Part shown: in pieces, positions 1 through 7,874 of the stretch | Numbering within the stretch: position 1 is the stretch's first letter | Layout: every line of letters starts with the position of its first letter | Assembly (NCBI RefSeq): GCF_009695585.1 | Contig: NZ_VUNR01000009.1 | Location: 1 to 64,000, forward strand | Source of the DNA: Anaerovibrio slackiae | GTDB lineage: Bacteria > Bacillota > Negativicutes > Selenomonadales > Selenomonadaceae | Direction: 5' to 3' | DNA length: 64,000 bases | Notes under the pieces: model-generated | The model's input: the letters and a program-made list of their open reading frames with translations, nothing else | Databases searched by the model: none | What the model was told of the DNA's origin: nothing | Made by a program: the position numbers and the translations under genes

Positions 1-213
1 TCCTCGTCTTATTATACCACATAATACTATAAAATACTATATATTAAAACGAAAAATTTGACAGCGAGATTGCAATAATTACAAGGGCTGAGAGGCATTT
101 TTTCTGTTTAGAAGTGTCAAACTCCCGGCAGATATGCTGGATCTTGGCAGGGGCAGCGGCCCTATGAATCATGGCTATGCGTTGAAATGACTTTTCTTTT
201 TGTCAGGGTTATG

Positions 214-222
214 TGTTATAAT
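214..222 (+). promoter_or_regulatory. extended -10 promoter of the LRR gene
   Basis: TG at 214-215, one base, then a perfect TATAAT at 217-222. No good -35 box lies 16-18 bases upstream, so this would be an extended -10 promoter. Transcription would start near 229, so the GGGAGG at 223-228 would not be in the message and cannot serve as a ribosome site. The rest of bases 1-211 holds no gene that I can support. Confidence 0.5.
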
Positions 223-276
223 GGGAGGTAGTTGTTGTGATGGAAGCATGGCTGTCAGAAAGGGATATTGATTCGT

Positions 277-1317
277 ATGGAAAGAAATATAAGCGAGAAT
301 ATAGATGAAACTATCGCGTGGCACAGGCGAGCGGCGGAGGCAGGCAATGCCAAGTCCATGTTTATGCTGGGGAAGCTTTTGTTTGAGGAAAAGAATGACG
401 AGGAACAGGGCATGTACTGGCTGCATAAGGCCTATGAGAATGGCTATGCGGATGCGGCAGGCTACTGCGGTACTGACCTTTCCTATGAGCATGTGCCGGG
501 GGGCATAGCTGTGACAGGTGCACGGAAGCATGTGAGCAATCTCAGCATTCCGCCTGTTATTGACGGGGTGACTGTGGTTGCCATCGGTGAGTATGCTTTC
601 AGGTATTGCAATAATCTGCGCAGCATCAGGCTGCCGTCAGGGGTGACTGAGATAGGGCAGGGGGCTTTTTCCGGCTGCAGCGGGCTGAACAGCATTGATT
701 TGCCGGACAGCGTAAGAAAGATAGGCGTAGGTGCTTTTTACAGGTGCAGCAGCCTCAGCAGCATCAAATTGCCTTCCGGCATGACTGAGATAGACCAGGG
801 AACTTTTGCCGGTTGCAGCGGATTGTGCCGGATTGAGCTGCCAGCAGGCATAACTAAGATCGGTGCCGGTGCTTTTTCTGAGTGCAGCAGCCTGGAGAGC
901 ATTGTGCTGCCAGCCGGTGTGACTGAGATAGGCCAGGGGGTTTTTGCCGGGTGCAGCAGCCTTGAGCGTGCCCTGCTGCCGGGAGGGTTGCAGAAAATCA
1001 GCGTGGGTGCCTTCTTCAAGTGCAGAAGCCTGGAAGGCATTGATTTGCCAACAGGTATTACGGAGCTGGGGGATGGAGCCTTTTCCGGCTGTGTAAGCCT
1101 GACCAGTATAAAACTGCCGGATGGGGTGAAGAAGCTTGGCAATGGTGCTTTTGCCGGATGCATAAATCTCATTGGCATGGAACTATCACCTGCATTGGCT
1201 GAGATTGCCGAGGATTCTTTTGCAGGCTGCATGAGGCTGGATAGAAGTGTTTTGGCAAAATTGCAGGCAATCAATCCTGACGTACAGCTTACTGCCAGTG
1301 AAAAGTGTGAAAGATGA
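277..1317 (+). CDS. Sel1-repeat plus BspA-type leucine-rich-repeat protein
   Basis: A protein of about 346 residues built from two repeat types. The first 65 residues hold Sel1-like helices (HRRAAEAGNAKSMFMLGKL, then WLHKAYENGYADAAGY). From about residue 90 to the end there are nine or ten 23-residue leucine-rich repeats of the BspA/LRR_5 kind, each with the pattern LPxGVTEIGxGAFxGCxSL. Both repeat families bind other proteins; no enzyme domain is visible. No signal peptide or anchor is present, so it is probably cytoplasmic, unlike most BspA-type proteins, which are surface-exposed. A GGG-rich ribosome site ends at 264. TTG at 268 is in frame three bases later, and I prefer ATG at 277. The repeats are very alike at DNA level, so copy number could change by recombination. 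The partner is unknown. Confidence 0.8.
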   Translation: MERNISENIDETIAWHRRAAEAGNAKSMFMLGKLLFEEKNDEEQGMYWLHKAYENGYADAAGYCGTDLSYEHVPGGIAVTGARKHVSNLSIPPVIDGVTVVAIGEYAFRYCNNLRSIRLPSGVTEIGQGAFSGCSGLNSIDLPDSVRKIGVGAFYRCSSLSSIKLPSGMTEIDQGTFAGCSGLCRIELPAGITKIGAGAFSECSSLESIVLPAGVTEIGQGVFAGCSSLERALLPGGLQKISVGAFFKCRSLEGIDLPTGITELGDGAFSGCVSLTSIKLPDGVKKLGNGAFAGCINLIGMELSPALAEIAEDSFAGCMRLDRSVLAKLQAINPDVQLTASEKCER

Positions 1318-1344
1318 TATGGCATAGAATAGGAGGCGGATTTT

Positions 1345-1614
1345 ATGATTTATCCATATATGACATTGGCAGATGCAACAGAAATTGTTTATACTAACGT
1401 TTTTGAGGAAGCTGGTGTGCAGAAGGTTGAAGTGCATTTTGAGCGTCCAACGGATAAAGGATTTGAAACGGCCAGGTGCAAATTGCCGGAGTATGAGTGG
1501 ATAATTCGTGATGGCTTTTCTGATGATGAGATAAAGTTTTTTGAGGAATTTTTGCATAACAATGCACATTTATTTTATAAGTATGGTGCCTCCGGGGGGA
1601 TGAATATTGCCTAG
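1345..1614 (+). CDS. small hypothetical protein paired with a DUF4160 protein
   Basis: An 89-residue acidic protein with an AGGAGG-like site just upstream of ATG 1345. I do not recognise the family with confidence. Its size and position directly before a DUF4160 gene are like the DUF2442 or HTH partners that usually accompany DUF4160. It carries no helix-turn-helix that I can see; the sequence has a short basic/aromatic middle and an acidic C-terminal helix rich in Asp, Glu and Phe. Its last eight bases overlap the next gene, so the two are translationally coupled. DUF4160 pairs are often listed as putative toxin-antitoxin modules, but that function is unproven for most of them. Confidence 0.6.
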   Translation: MIYPYMTLADATEIVYTNVFEEAGVQKVEVHFERPTDKGFETARCKLPEYEWIIRDGFSDDEIKFFEEFLHNNAHLFYKYGASGGMNIA

Positions 1615-1885
1615 CTTATTTTCAATATTTGGCTACAAGGTTTATTTTTGGTCGAATGAAAATGATGAGCCTATACATGTGCATGTATCTAAAGGCAGGC
1701 CATCGAAAAATGCTGCAAAAATATGGCTGACCAAAAGCGGCGGCTGCATATTGGCAAGCAACCCTGAGCATATCAGCAGCAAGGAATTAGGTACTTTGCT
1801 TGAGATAATACAGGCACAGTTTTTTATGATTTGTTCAGCGTGGAAAGAGCATTTTAAGGTCGGCAGCATCAAATTTTATTGCTGA
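1607..1885 (+). CDS. DUF4160 family protein
   Basis: A 92-residue protein that starts with TTG at 1607, behind a GGGGGG ribosome site at 1594-1599 inside the upstream gene. It carries the family pattern: a short beta strand (GYKVYFWSNE), then EPIHVHVSKG with the conserved HVHV, a Lys/Trp strand (AKIWL), and a C-terminal helix. DUF4160 proteins are small and of unknown biochemical role, and are commonly encoded next to a DUF2442 or HTH gene. The eight-base overlap with the 89-residue partner supports a two-gene module. It ends just before the leuS promoter, so the pair forms its own unit. Confidence 0.75.
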   Translation: MPSLFSIFGYKVYFWSNENDEPIHVHVSKGRPSKNAAKIWLTKSGGCILASNPEHISSKELGTLLEIIQAQFFMICSAWKEHFKVGSIKFYC

Positions 1886-1904
1886 CAGCATATTTATATA
1901 TCGG

Positions 1905-1934
1905 TTGACGATAAACCGTCAAATACGATATAAT
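1905..1934 (+). promoter_or_regulatory. sigma-A promoter of leuS
   Basis: TTGACG at 1905-1910, an 18-base spacer, and TATAAT at 1929-1934. Transcription would start near 1941, giving a leader of about 75 bases before leuS. Confidence 0.75.
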
Positions 1935-1961
1935 ATGCTGTGGTTGATTCTACGAATTTAT

Positions 1962-1988
1962 GCCCTGGTTGGAGTATTCAGCCAGGGC
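1962..1988 (+). other. hairpin in the leuS leader
   Basis: GCCCTGGTT at 1962-1970 pairs with AGCCAGGGC at 1980-1988 (nine pairs, one G-U) around a nine-base loop. No clean T run follows, only a T-rich stretch before the ribosome site at 2002-2007. The leader is too short for a T-box. It may tune message stability or translation; no ligand-binding motif is visible. Confidence 0.4.
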
Positions 1989-2014
1989 CAATTTATATTT
2001 TAGGAGGCTATATC

Positions 2015-4492
2015 GTGGAGAAATATTCACCGCAAAGCATAGAAAAGAAATGGCAGTCCAAGTGGCTGGCTGAGAATGTCTACAAGACCGAGATGGACCC
2101 GGAGAAGCCGAAGTATTATTCCCTGGAGATGTTCCCGTATCCGTCCGGCAATCTGCACATGGGGCATGTGCGCAACTATTCCATCGGCGATGTGCTGGCC
2201 CGCTACAAGACTATGGAGGGGTTCAATGTCATTCATCCTATGGGCTTTGATGCCTTCGGCATGCCGGCAGAGAATGCTGCCATCAAGCACGGTGTGAAGC
2301 CTTCTGACTGGACCTACTCCAACATGGACAACATGAAGCGCCAGCAGCGTGAGATGGGCCTGTCCTATGACTGGGACAGGGCGGTGGCTACCTGCAGCCC
2401 GGACTACTATCGCTGGACCCAGTGGCTGTTCCAGCTTTTCTACAAGCGGGGGCTTGCCTACAAGAAAAAGGCTTATGTAAACTGGTGCGAGACCTGCGGC
2501 ACGGTGCTGGCCAATGAGCAGGTTATCGAGGGCAAGTGCTGGCGCTGCGATTCCGATGTGGTGAAGAAGGATTTGTCCCAGTGGTTCCTGAAAATCACTG
2601 ATTATGCCGATGTGCTTTTGAAGGACCTGGATCTGCTGAAGGGCTGGCCGGAGCGCGTAAAAATCATGCAGGAGAACTGGATTGGCCGCAGCGAGGGCCT
2701 GGAGTTCAGCCTGGATGTGCCGGAGCTGGGGGAGAAGATTGCAGCTTATACCACCCGTCCTGATACCGTGTACGGCATCACCTTCCTGGCGCTGGCGGCA
2801 GAGCATCCGCTCATTGAGAGGATTTGCCAGAACAATCCGAAGGCGGAGGAAATCAGGGCTTTCTGCAAGAAGGCCCAGAATCAGTCCGAGATGGAGCGCA
2901 CTTCCTCCGAATCCGAGAAGGAAGGCATCTTCACCGGCCTCTATGCCATCAATCCGTTCAACGGCAACAAGGTGGAAATCTGGGTTACCAACTATGTGCT
3001 GGCAGAGTACGGCACAGGCGCTGTTATCGGCGTTCCTTCCGAGGATCAGCGTGACTGGATGTTCGCTACCAAGTACAACCTGAATATCATCATCACCCTC
3101 CAGCCGAAGGACAGGGAGCTGAAGCTGGAGGAAATGACCGAGGCTTATGTGGACAAGGCCGGCGTGCTGGTAAATTCCGCTGAGTTCTCCGGCATGGACA
3201 TCAAGGCTGCCATGAAGGGCATCATGGACAAGGCAGAGGCGGAGGGCTTTGGCAAGCGCCGCGTGAACTACCGCCTCCGTGACTGGCTGATTTCCCGTCA
3301 GCGTTACTGGGGTGCACCGATTCCTGTGATTTACTGCCCGGACTGCGGCGAGCAGCTTGTGCCTGAGGACCAGCTGCCTGTTATGCTGCCGGAGGATGTG
3401 AAGTTCGAGCAGGGGGCGGTTTCGCCGCTGGCTCAGAGCGAGTCCTTCGTGAACTGCACCTGCCCTAAGTGCGGCAAGCCGGCAAGGCGTGAGACCGATA
3501 CCATGGATACCTTTATCTGTTCTTCCTGGTATTATCTCCGCTACACTGACCCGCATAACGACAAGCTGCCTTTTGACAAGGACAAGGTAAATTACTGGGC
3601 TCCTGTTGACCAGTACATTGGCGGCATCGAGCATGCCATTCTGCATCTTCTGTATTCACGCTTCTTTACCAAGGTGCTGAGGGATGCAGGCATGGTGGAC
3701 TTCTCCGAGCCGTTTACCAACCTCTTGACTCAGGGCATGGTGCTGAAGGATGGCAGCAAGATGTCCAAGTCCAAGGGCAACGTGGTTTCCCCGGAGGAGA
3801 TTATCGCCCAGTATGGCGCGGACACGGCCCGGCTCTTTATCCTGTTTGCGGCTCCTGTTGACCGTGACCTGGATTGGAGCGATGAGGGCGTTGCCGGTGC
3901 TTCACGCTTCCTGAAGCGTGTATGGCGCATCATGGAGACCTTTGAGGCTCAAATCAAGGCCGGTCAGGATGAGTATGATGTCAGCAGCCTGACTGAGGAG
4001 GAAAAGGAGCTGCGCCGCGTGCTCCACACCACCATCAAGAAGGTGACGGAGGATATTCGCGACCGCTTCATGTTCAACACCGCCATCAGCTCTATTATGG
4101 AGCTGGTGAACGCCTTCTATGCTTTCCAGAACAGCGAGACCATCAACGGCAACCTGGTCCGGGAGGTTTCCGTGGCTATTATCAAGCTGCTGGCACCGTT
4201 TGCGCCGCATATTACCGAGGAGCTGTGGAGCATCCTCATCGGAGAGGGCAGCGTGCATCAGCAGAAGTGGCCTGAGTGCGACGAGGCGGCTACGGTCAAG
4301 GCAGAGGTGCAGATTGTCTTGCAGATCAATGGCAAGGTCCGTGACCGCATCATGATTGCTACCGGCATCAGCCGTGAGGAGATGGAGGTAGCTGCCAAGG
4401 CCAATGCCCGCGTGCAGGAGCTGACCGCCGGCAAGGCCATTGTCAAGATGATTTGCGTGCCTGACAAGCTGGTAAATATTGTGGTAAAGTAA
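2015..4492 (+). CDS. leuS: leucyl-tRNA synthetase
   Basis: Class I aminoacyl-tRNA synthetase that charges tRNA-Leu in the cytoplasm. The start is GTG 2015, behind AGGAGG at 2002-2007; an in-frame GTG at 1940 is rejected because it lies at the promoter. The product has 825 residues, normal for bacterial LeuRS. The HIGH motif appears as HMGH at residues 48-51 (in [14 protein letters not shown]), and KMSKS near residues 582-586 ([11 protein letters not shown]). Two zinc-type Cys pairs (CETCG, CWRCD) fall near residues 160-180 and two more (CPDCG, CPKCG) further on. The inserted editing domain CP1 lies between, with TTRPDT visible. The anticodon-binding domain and C-terminal domain are complete. 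A strong terminator follows, so it is monocistronic. Confidence 0.98.
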   Translation: MEKYSPQSIEKKWQSKWLAENVYKTEMDPEKPKYYSLEMFPYPSGNLHMGHVRNYSIGDVLARYKTMEGFNVIHPMGFDAFGMPAENAAIKHGVKPSDWTYSNMDNMKRQQREMGLSYDWDRAVATCSPDYYRWTQWLFQLFYKRGLAYKKKAYVNWCETCGTVLANEQVIEGKCWRCDSDVVKKDLSQWFLKITDYADVLLKDLDLLKGWPERVKIMQENWIGRSEGLEFSLDVPELGEKIAAYTTRPDTVYGITFLALAAEHPLIERICQNNPKAEEIRAFCKKAQNQSEMERTSSESEKEGIFTGLYAINPFNGNKVEIWVTNYVLAEYGTGAVIGVPSEDQRDWMFATKYNLNIIITLQPKDRELKLEEMTEAYVDKAGVLVNSAEFSGMDIKAAMKGIMDKAEAEGFGKRRVNYRLRDWLISRQRYWGAPIPVIYCPDCGEQLVPEDQLPVMLPEDVKFEQGAVSPLAQSESFVNCTCPKCGKPARRETDTMDTFICSSWYYLRYTDPHNDKLPFDKDKVNYWAPVDQYIGGIEHAILHLLYSRFFTKVLRDAGMVDFSEPFTNLLTQGMVLKDGSKMSKSKGNVVSPEEIIAQYGADTARLFILFAAPVDRDLDWSDEGVAGASRFLKRVWRIMETFEAQIKAGQDEYDVSSLTEEEKELRRVLHTTIKKVTEDIRDRFMFNTAISSIMELVNAFYAFQNSETINGNLVREVSVAIIKLLAPFAPHITEELWSILIGEGSVHQQKWPECDEAATVKAEVQIVLQINGKVRDRIMIATGISREEMEVAAKANARVQELTAGKAIVKMICVPDKLVNIVVK

Positions 4493-4516
4493 ATTTCATT
4501 TATCGTGGGAATTTTG

Positions 4517-4549
4517 GGTGTGCCCTGCTTTGGCGGGGCGCACCTTTTT
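4517..4549 (+). terminator. leuS intrinsic terminator
   Basis: GGTGTGCCC and GGGGCGCACC form a G/C-rich stem with loop, followed directly by TTTTT at 4545-4549. Confidence 0.85.
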
Positions 4550-4657
4550 ACATGGCAAGCTTTGTGCGTTTGCTGCACTTTTTTATGCAAAAATTTTGCC
4601 GGCAATGTACGCGAGAGAAGGAAAAAATTACCATTGTACTTGTGTAGTGGAAAAAAC

Positions 4658-4686
4658 TTGACATGTGTTCAGCCTACGTTTACAAT
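4658..4686 (+). promoter_or_regulatory. sigma-A promoter of sstT
   Basis: TTGACA at 4658-4663, a 17-base spacer, TACAAT at 4681-4686. It is a near-consensus promoter about 50 bases upstream of the sstT start. Confidence 0.85.
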
Positions 4687-4738
4687 ATTATGGCGCTTGG
4701 GTTATTATAATATTATTTTATGGAGGAGTTCTTTTATT

Positions 4739-5965
4739 ATGATGAGTGCAACTTTTGCAAAATGGCAGAGCATCAGCCTGATTTTGCGCATCGTAATCGG
4801 CATGGTGATCGGTGCGGTTTTTGCGCTGACTTTGCCTGAGAATACCGTGGTGCCGATTTTTGGTACCTTGTTTGTAGGCCTGCTGAAGGGCGTTGCGCCG
4901 GTGCTGGTATTTGTGCTGGTTATCAGCGCACTGGCCAATGCTGCCGGTGATATCGGCGGCCGCTTCAAGAATGTAATTTTCCTGTATGTGCTGGGCACCC
5001 TGCTGGCTGCTGCTACGGCTGTGGCTGCCAGTGTACTGTTTCCAGTGACCATGAAGCTTACTGATGCGGCAAACAATGCGGCACCGGATGGCATCGGGCA
5101 GATTATTACCACTATTCTCACCAATGTGGTGGCAAATCCTGTTTCTGCCGTTATGACCGGCAACTACCTGAGCATCCTCTGCTGGGCGATTATTTTCGGC
5201 ATGGGCTTCAAGAAGCTGGCTTCCAAGGAAACCCGCAATGTAGTGGCTGATTTTGCCGCTGTTGTGTCCAAGGCAGTGTTCTGGATTATCCAGATGGCTC
5301 CGTTTGGTATTATGGGCCTGGTATTCTCCGCAGTTTCTGAGAACGGCCTGGCTATTTTCATTGATTATGGCATGCTGCTGCTGGTATTGGTAGGCTGCAT
5401 GTTTACCCTGGCTTTTATCGTCAACCCGATTATCAGCTTTGTGTTCCTGAAGCGCAATCCTTATCCTCTGGTGCTGCGCTGTCTGAAGGAGAGCGGCGTG
5501 ACTGCCTTCTTTACCAGAAGCTCTGCGGCAAATATCCCTGTCAATATGGAGCTCTGCAAGAAGCTGGGGCTGGACGAGGACTTTTATTCTGTATCTGTTC
5601 CGCTGGGTGCTACCATCAACATGGAGGGCGCAGCTATTACCATCACTGTCATGACTATGGCAGTTGCCCATACCCTGGGCATCAGCGTTGATATACCTAC
5701 CGCTATTGTATTGTCTGTACTGGCTACGGTAGGTGCCTGCGGTGCTTCCGGCGTGGCCGGCGGCTCCCTGCTGCTGATTCCTATGGCCTGCTCCCTGTTC
5801 GGCATCAGCAACGATATTGCCATGCAGGCTGTAGGTGTAGGCTTCATCATCGGCGTGGTGCAGGATTCCTGCGAGACGGCCCTCAATTCCTCTACTGATG
5901 CCCTGTTTGCAGCTACTGCTGAGTATCATGACCGTCTGAACAAAGGCGAGAGCATCGAGTTGTAA
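4739..5965 (+). CDS. sstT: serine/threonine:Na+ symporter, SstT type
   Basis: A 408-residue inner-membrane transporter of the dicarboxylate/amino acid:cation symporter family (DAACS), closest by eye to SstT, the Na+-driven serine/threonine importer (E. coli SstT has 414 residues). The start is ATG 4739 with GGAGG at 4722-4726; a longer in-frame reading upstream would cross the promoter and is rejected. Eight membrane segments and two re-entrant loops are expected: the conserved TRSSAANIPVNMELCKKLG and the later GATINMEGAAITI loop are both present, as is the QDSCETALNSSTD helix that forms the substrate/sodium site. It stands alone with its own promoter. Substrate assignment rests on overall similarity; a glutamate/aspartate carrier of the same family is less likely. 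Confidence 0.9.
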   Translation: MMSATFAKWQSISLILRIVIGMVIGAVFALTLPENTVVPIFGTLFVGLLKGVAPVLVFVLVISALANAAGDIGGRFKNVIFLYVLGTLLAAATAVAASVLFPVTMKLTDAANNAAPDGIGQIITTILTNVVANPVSAVMTGNYLSILCWAIIFGMGFKKLASKETRNVVADFAAVVSKAVFWIIQMAPFGIMGLVFSAVSENGLAIFIDYGMLLLVLVGCMFTLAFIVNPIISFVFLKRNPYPLVLRCLKESGVTAFFTRSSAANIPVNMELCKKLGLDEDFYSVSVPLGATINMEGAAITITVMTMAVAHTLGISVDIPTAIVLSVLATVGACGASGVAGGSLLLIPMACSLFGISNDIAMQAVGVGFIIGVVQDSCETALNSSTDALFAATAEYHDRLNKGESIEL

Positions 5966-6040
5966 AAGTTAAGAGTTTAATTTCGCACAAATGCAAATTT
6001 AATTATTATCATTTGTTCATACAAAAACGACAAAAATACA

Positions 6041-6070
6041 TTGCACCTGTAAAGGAATCTGGTGTATAAT
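6041..6070 (+). promoter_or_regulatory. promoter of the chemotaxis receptor gene
   Basis: TTGCAC at 6041-6046, an 18-base spacer, and TATAAT at 6065-6070. It gives an untranslated leader of about 120 bases. Confidence 0.7.
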
Positions 6071-6116
6071 CTTACATTGAGAAGTGTAACCTTATGCTTA
6101 CTTTATGGGTAGATTT

Positions 6117-6153
6117 TGCAGTCTGGGAAGGGGATTTCTCAGGCTGCTTTTTT
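6117..6153 (+). terminator. terminator-like hairpin inside the receptor gene leader
   Basis: GCAGTCTGGG at 6118-6127 pairs with CTCAGGCTGC at 6138-6147 (two G-U pairs), and a run of six T follows at 6148-6153. It lies between the promoter and the start codon of the gene it would stop. That is the layout of transcription attenuation, but no known riboswitch motif is recognised in the roughly 40 bases ahead of it. Confidence 0.6.
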
Positions 6154-6196
6154 CTAAATGTAAGATGGCAGAAGGATTTGTGGAGGAGGTTTTTTC

Positions 6197-7384
6197 ATGT
6201 CGTCGAAAAATTATACGCCATTGTTGTCAACAATTTCAGGGGTAATGGCTATCTTGGTAGCCATAATAGCAATAGCTTCTGATGCGATGCCTGCTGTCCT
6301 GGTATACGCATTGCTGATAGTTGAGGGGCTGCTTCTGATTACTTTGGCACGGACAAATGGCAAGCTGCTGGCCATGGTGGAGGAGGATTCTGCCCCGCAG
6401 GCGGTGGCGGTGTCCCATGGTCAGTCTGGTGATGGAACGGTGGCAAAGTATCAGGCTTTTATCAAGAAGATGGCAAATATCTCTCAGCAGCTGGCGGCTT
6501 CTTCGGAGGAGCTTACTGCCAATACCCAGCAGTCAGCTGACAGCGCCATCAAGATTGCCGAGCATGTGGGTTCTGTCAGCCAGGGCATGGAGGATCAGGT
6601 CAAGGATTTGAACACTTCCATGGAAGCAATCGATGGTATTTTCAACGATATTATAGCCATGACCGAGAAGGCGGATACTGCCAGGCAGTCTGCGGAGGAT
6701 ATGGCAACCACTGCTCATGAGGGGGCATACCAGATGGAGCAGGCTGTGGAGATGATGGGCAGCATCGAAAAGAGCGTGCACGAGTCTGCCAACATGGTCA
6801 ACCGGCTGGGTGAGCAGTCCGAGGCCATCGGGCAGATTGTGGAGTCTGTTTCTTCTATTGCTGACCAGACAAATCTGCTGGCACTGAATGCGGCTATTGA
6901 GGCGGCCCGTGCCGGTGAGGCAGGCAAGGGCTTTGCGGTAGTAGCGGAGGAGGTCCGCAAGCTGGCGGCAGAGTCCCAGGAGGCAGCCAAGCATATCAAG
7001 GAGAATATTACCTCCATCCAGCAGGCTACCCAGGACACTGTAAAGGCTATGGAGCAGGGCACTGCCGAGGTTGCCAGAGGTACTGAGTCCATCCGCCAGG
7101 TGGGCAGCCAGTTTGGCACTATTATTGAGAAAATCGATCATATTCAGGGGCAGATGAACGGCATTACCAGTGCGGTGGATGTGGTATCCCAGGGGGCGGA
7201 GAAGATTGTCTTTGCTGTGGATTCTATGGATGAAATCAGCCGCAAGGTTAATGAAAGCACCAAGGTTATTTCCGGGGAAACCCAGCAGCAGTCTGCTTCC
7301 AATGAGGAGATTGCGGCAGCTTCCCTTGCTTTGGCAAATCTGGCTGAGGAAATGCAGACCGAGGTTACCAATTTCCGGGTTTAA
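6197..7384 (+). CDS. methyl-accepting chemotaxis protein without a sensor domain
   Basis: A 395-residue chemoreceptor. ATG 6197 follows GGAGGAGG. Two hydrophobic helices (about residues 10-28 and 33-52) are joined by only a few residues, so there is no periplasmic ligand-binding domain. A linker leads to the long cytoplasmic signalling coiled coil. The hairpin tip that binds CheA and CheW is intact near residues 222-262 ([20 protein letters not shown], then [15 protein letters not shown]). Receptors built this way sense the membrane state or an internal signal, or take input from a partner protein. The only other chemotaxis gene in the window is the distant cheR at 44.2 kb. It has its own promoter and an attenuator-like hairpin, and lies just upstream of the Pel locus. 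Confidence 0.93.
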   Translation: MSSKNYTPLLSTISGVMAILVAIIAIASDAMPAVLVYALLIVEGLLLITLARTNGKLLAMVEEDSAPQAVAVSHGQSGDGTVAKYQAFIKKMANISQQLAASSEELTANTQQSADSAIKIAEHVGSVSQGMEDQVKDLNTSMEAIDGIFNDIIAMTEKADTARQSAEDMATTAHEGAYQMEQAVEMMGSIEKSVHESANMVNRLGEQSEAIGQIVESVSSIADQTNLLALNAAIEAARAGEAGKGFAVVAEEVRKLAAESQEAAKHIKENITSIQQATQDTVKAMEQGTAEVARGTESIRQVGSQFGTIIEKIDHIQGQMNGITSAVDVVSQGAEKIVFAVDSMDEISRKVNESTKVISGETQQQSASNEEIAAASLALANLAEEMQTEVTNFRV

Positions 7385-7417
7385 TTATTTTGTAAATTTC
7401 AGTTTGTCGTAGTGCCG

Positions 7418-7468
7418 GTTTGTTACTTCGTGCACATACTGACTAAAATGGTTTGATACTTCGTGGAC
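7418..7468 (+). repeat. 19-bp direct repeat beside palindrome A
   Basis: GGTTTGTTACTTCGTGCAC at 7418-7436 and GGTTTGATACTTCGTGGAC at 7450-7468 match at 17 of 19 positions. The second copy ends exactly where the large palindrome begins. Confidence 0.7.
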
Positions 7469-7654
7469 TCTGTTCAGACATTATAAAGGGACAGGTAGCG
7501 GCAGTACCCATAGAAAACTCGCTCTCGCTCTTAGCACAGCCTCGCGCTTCTAAGCTCCTGCATCGCTTACGCTCGCACTCGCTAAGAAGCGAGGCTGCAC
7601 TCAAGGTTTTCTTTGGGTACATGCCGCACCTGTCCTTCTTTTTGTCTGAACAGA
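7469..7654 (+). repeat. large hairpin repeat element, copy A (186 bp)
   Basis: The element opens with TCTGTTCAGACA (7469-7480) and closes with its exact complement TGTCTGAACAGA (7643-7654). The next 38 bases on each side also pair almost throughout (for example GGGACAGGT with ACCTGTCC, and GTACCCA with TGGGTAC). A G/C-rich inner stem (CAGCCTCGC with GCGAGGCTG) surrounds a terminal loop. Only the left arm carries an unpaired TCGCTCTCGCTC insert. The same design occurs at 52544-52687 and, inverted, at 56994-57175. It holds no credible gene. The intergenic span 7385-7874 contains this element, the direct repeat before it, a riboswitch-like leader and the pelD promoter. Confidence 0.85.
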
Positions 7655-7690
7655 TATGCACATAATAATCCAACTGCATTCAATTAGTAT

Positions 7691-7770
7691 GCAACTGTAG
7701 CAACTAATTCTGACTTTACGAGCAAGCCTGAAAAGGGGAAGCCTGGAGACTGACGAAACTTGCTACTGCC
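7691..7770 (+). promoter_or_regulatory. possible 3' half of a cobalamin-type riboswitch in the pelD leader
   Basis: In order: GCAACTGTAG (7691-7700), ACGAGCAAGCCTG (7718-7730), GGGGAAG (7735-7741) and AGCCTGGAGACTG (7740-7752). These resemble the CAACTGTAA, ACGAGCGAAGCC, GGGAAGG and AGCCAGGAGACCTG blocks of cobalamin riboswitches in the right order. The spacing is compressed, the blocks are imperfect and the 5' half is not seen. AGCAAG and CTTGCT can also pair. Treat it as a structured leader of uncertain identity. Confidence 0.25.
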
Positions 7771-7828
7771 GACCGCTGTATAAACTGAAATTTTTTTAAA
7801 ATTCTATTCATGTGCTGCCATAATAGTA

Positions 7829-7834
7829 TATAAT
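7829..7834 (+). promoter_or_regulatory. candidate -10 box of the pel operon
   Basis: TATAAT at 7829-7834, 40 bases before pelD. No convincing -35 box stands upstream, so activation or a weak promoter is possible. Confidence 0.35.
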
Positions 7835-7874
7835 ATAAAGCAAGTATTATTTTTATGGGGATTAGGGCTGTGTT

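Noticed and set aside
58-86. TTGACA near the left edge as a promoter
   Set aside because: No -10 box stands 16-18 bases downstream.
84-150. GGCTGAGAGG, resembling the start of a TPP riboswitch
   Set aside because: The second half (CTGATCTGG and the AGCGTAGGGA block) is not present downstream, and the following gene has no link to thiamine.
240-308. A 22-codon frame with GGGAGG just upstream, overlapping the LRR gene start
   Set aside because: The GGGAGG would lie before the predicted transcription start, and the peptide resembles nothing; it is more likely chance.
4505-4738. N-terminal extension of SstT
   Set aside because: It would run through the leuS terminator and the sstT promoter; ATG 4739 has a proper ribosome site.
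7453-7679. Open frames on both strands across hairpin repeat A
   Set aside because: They follow from the palindrome and have no ribosome sites.
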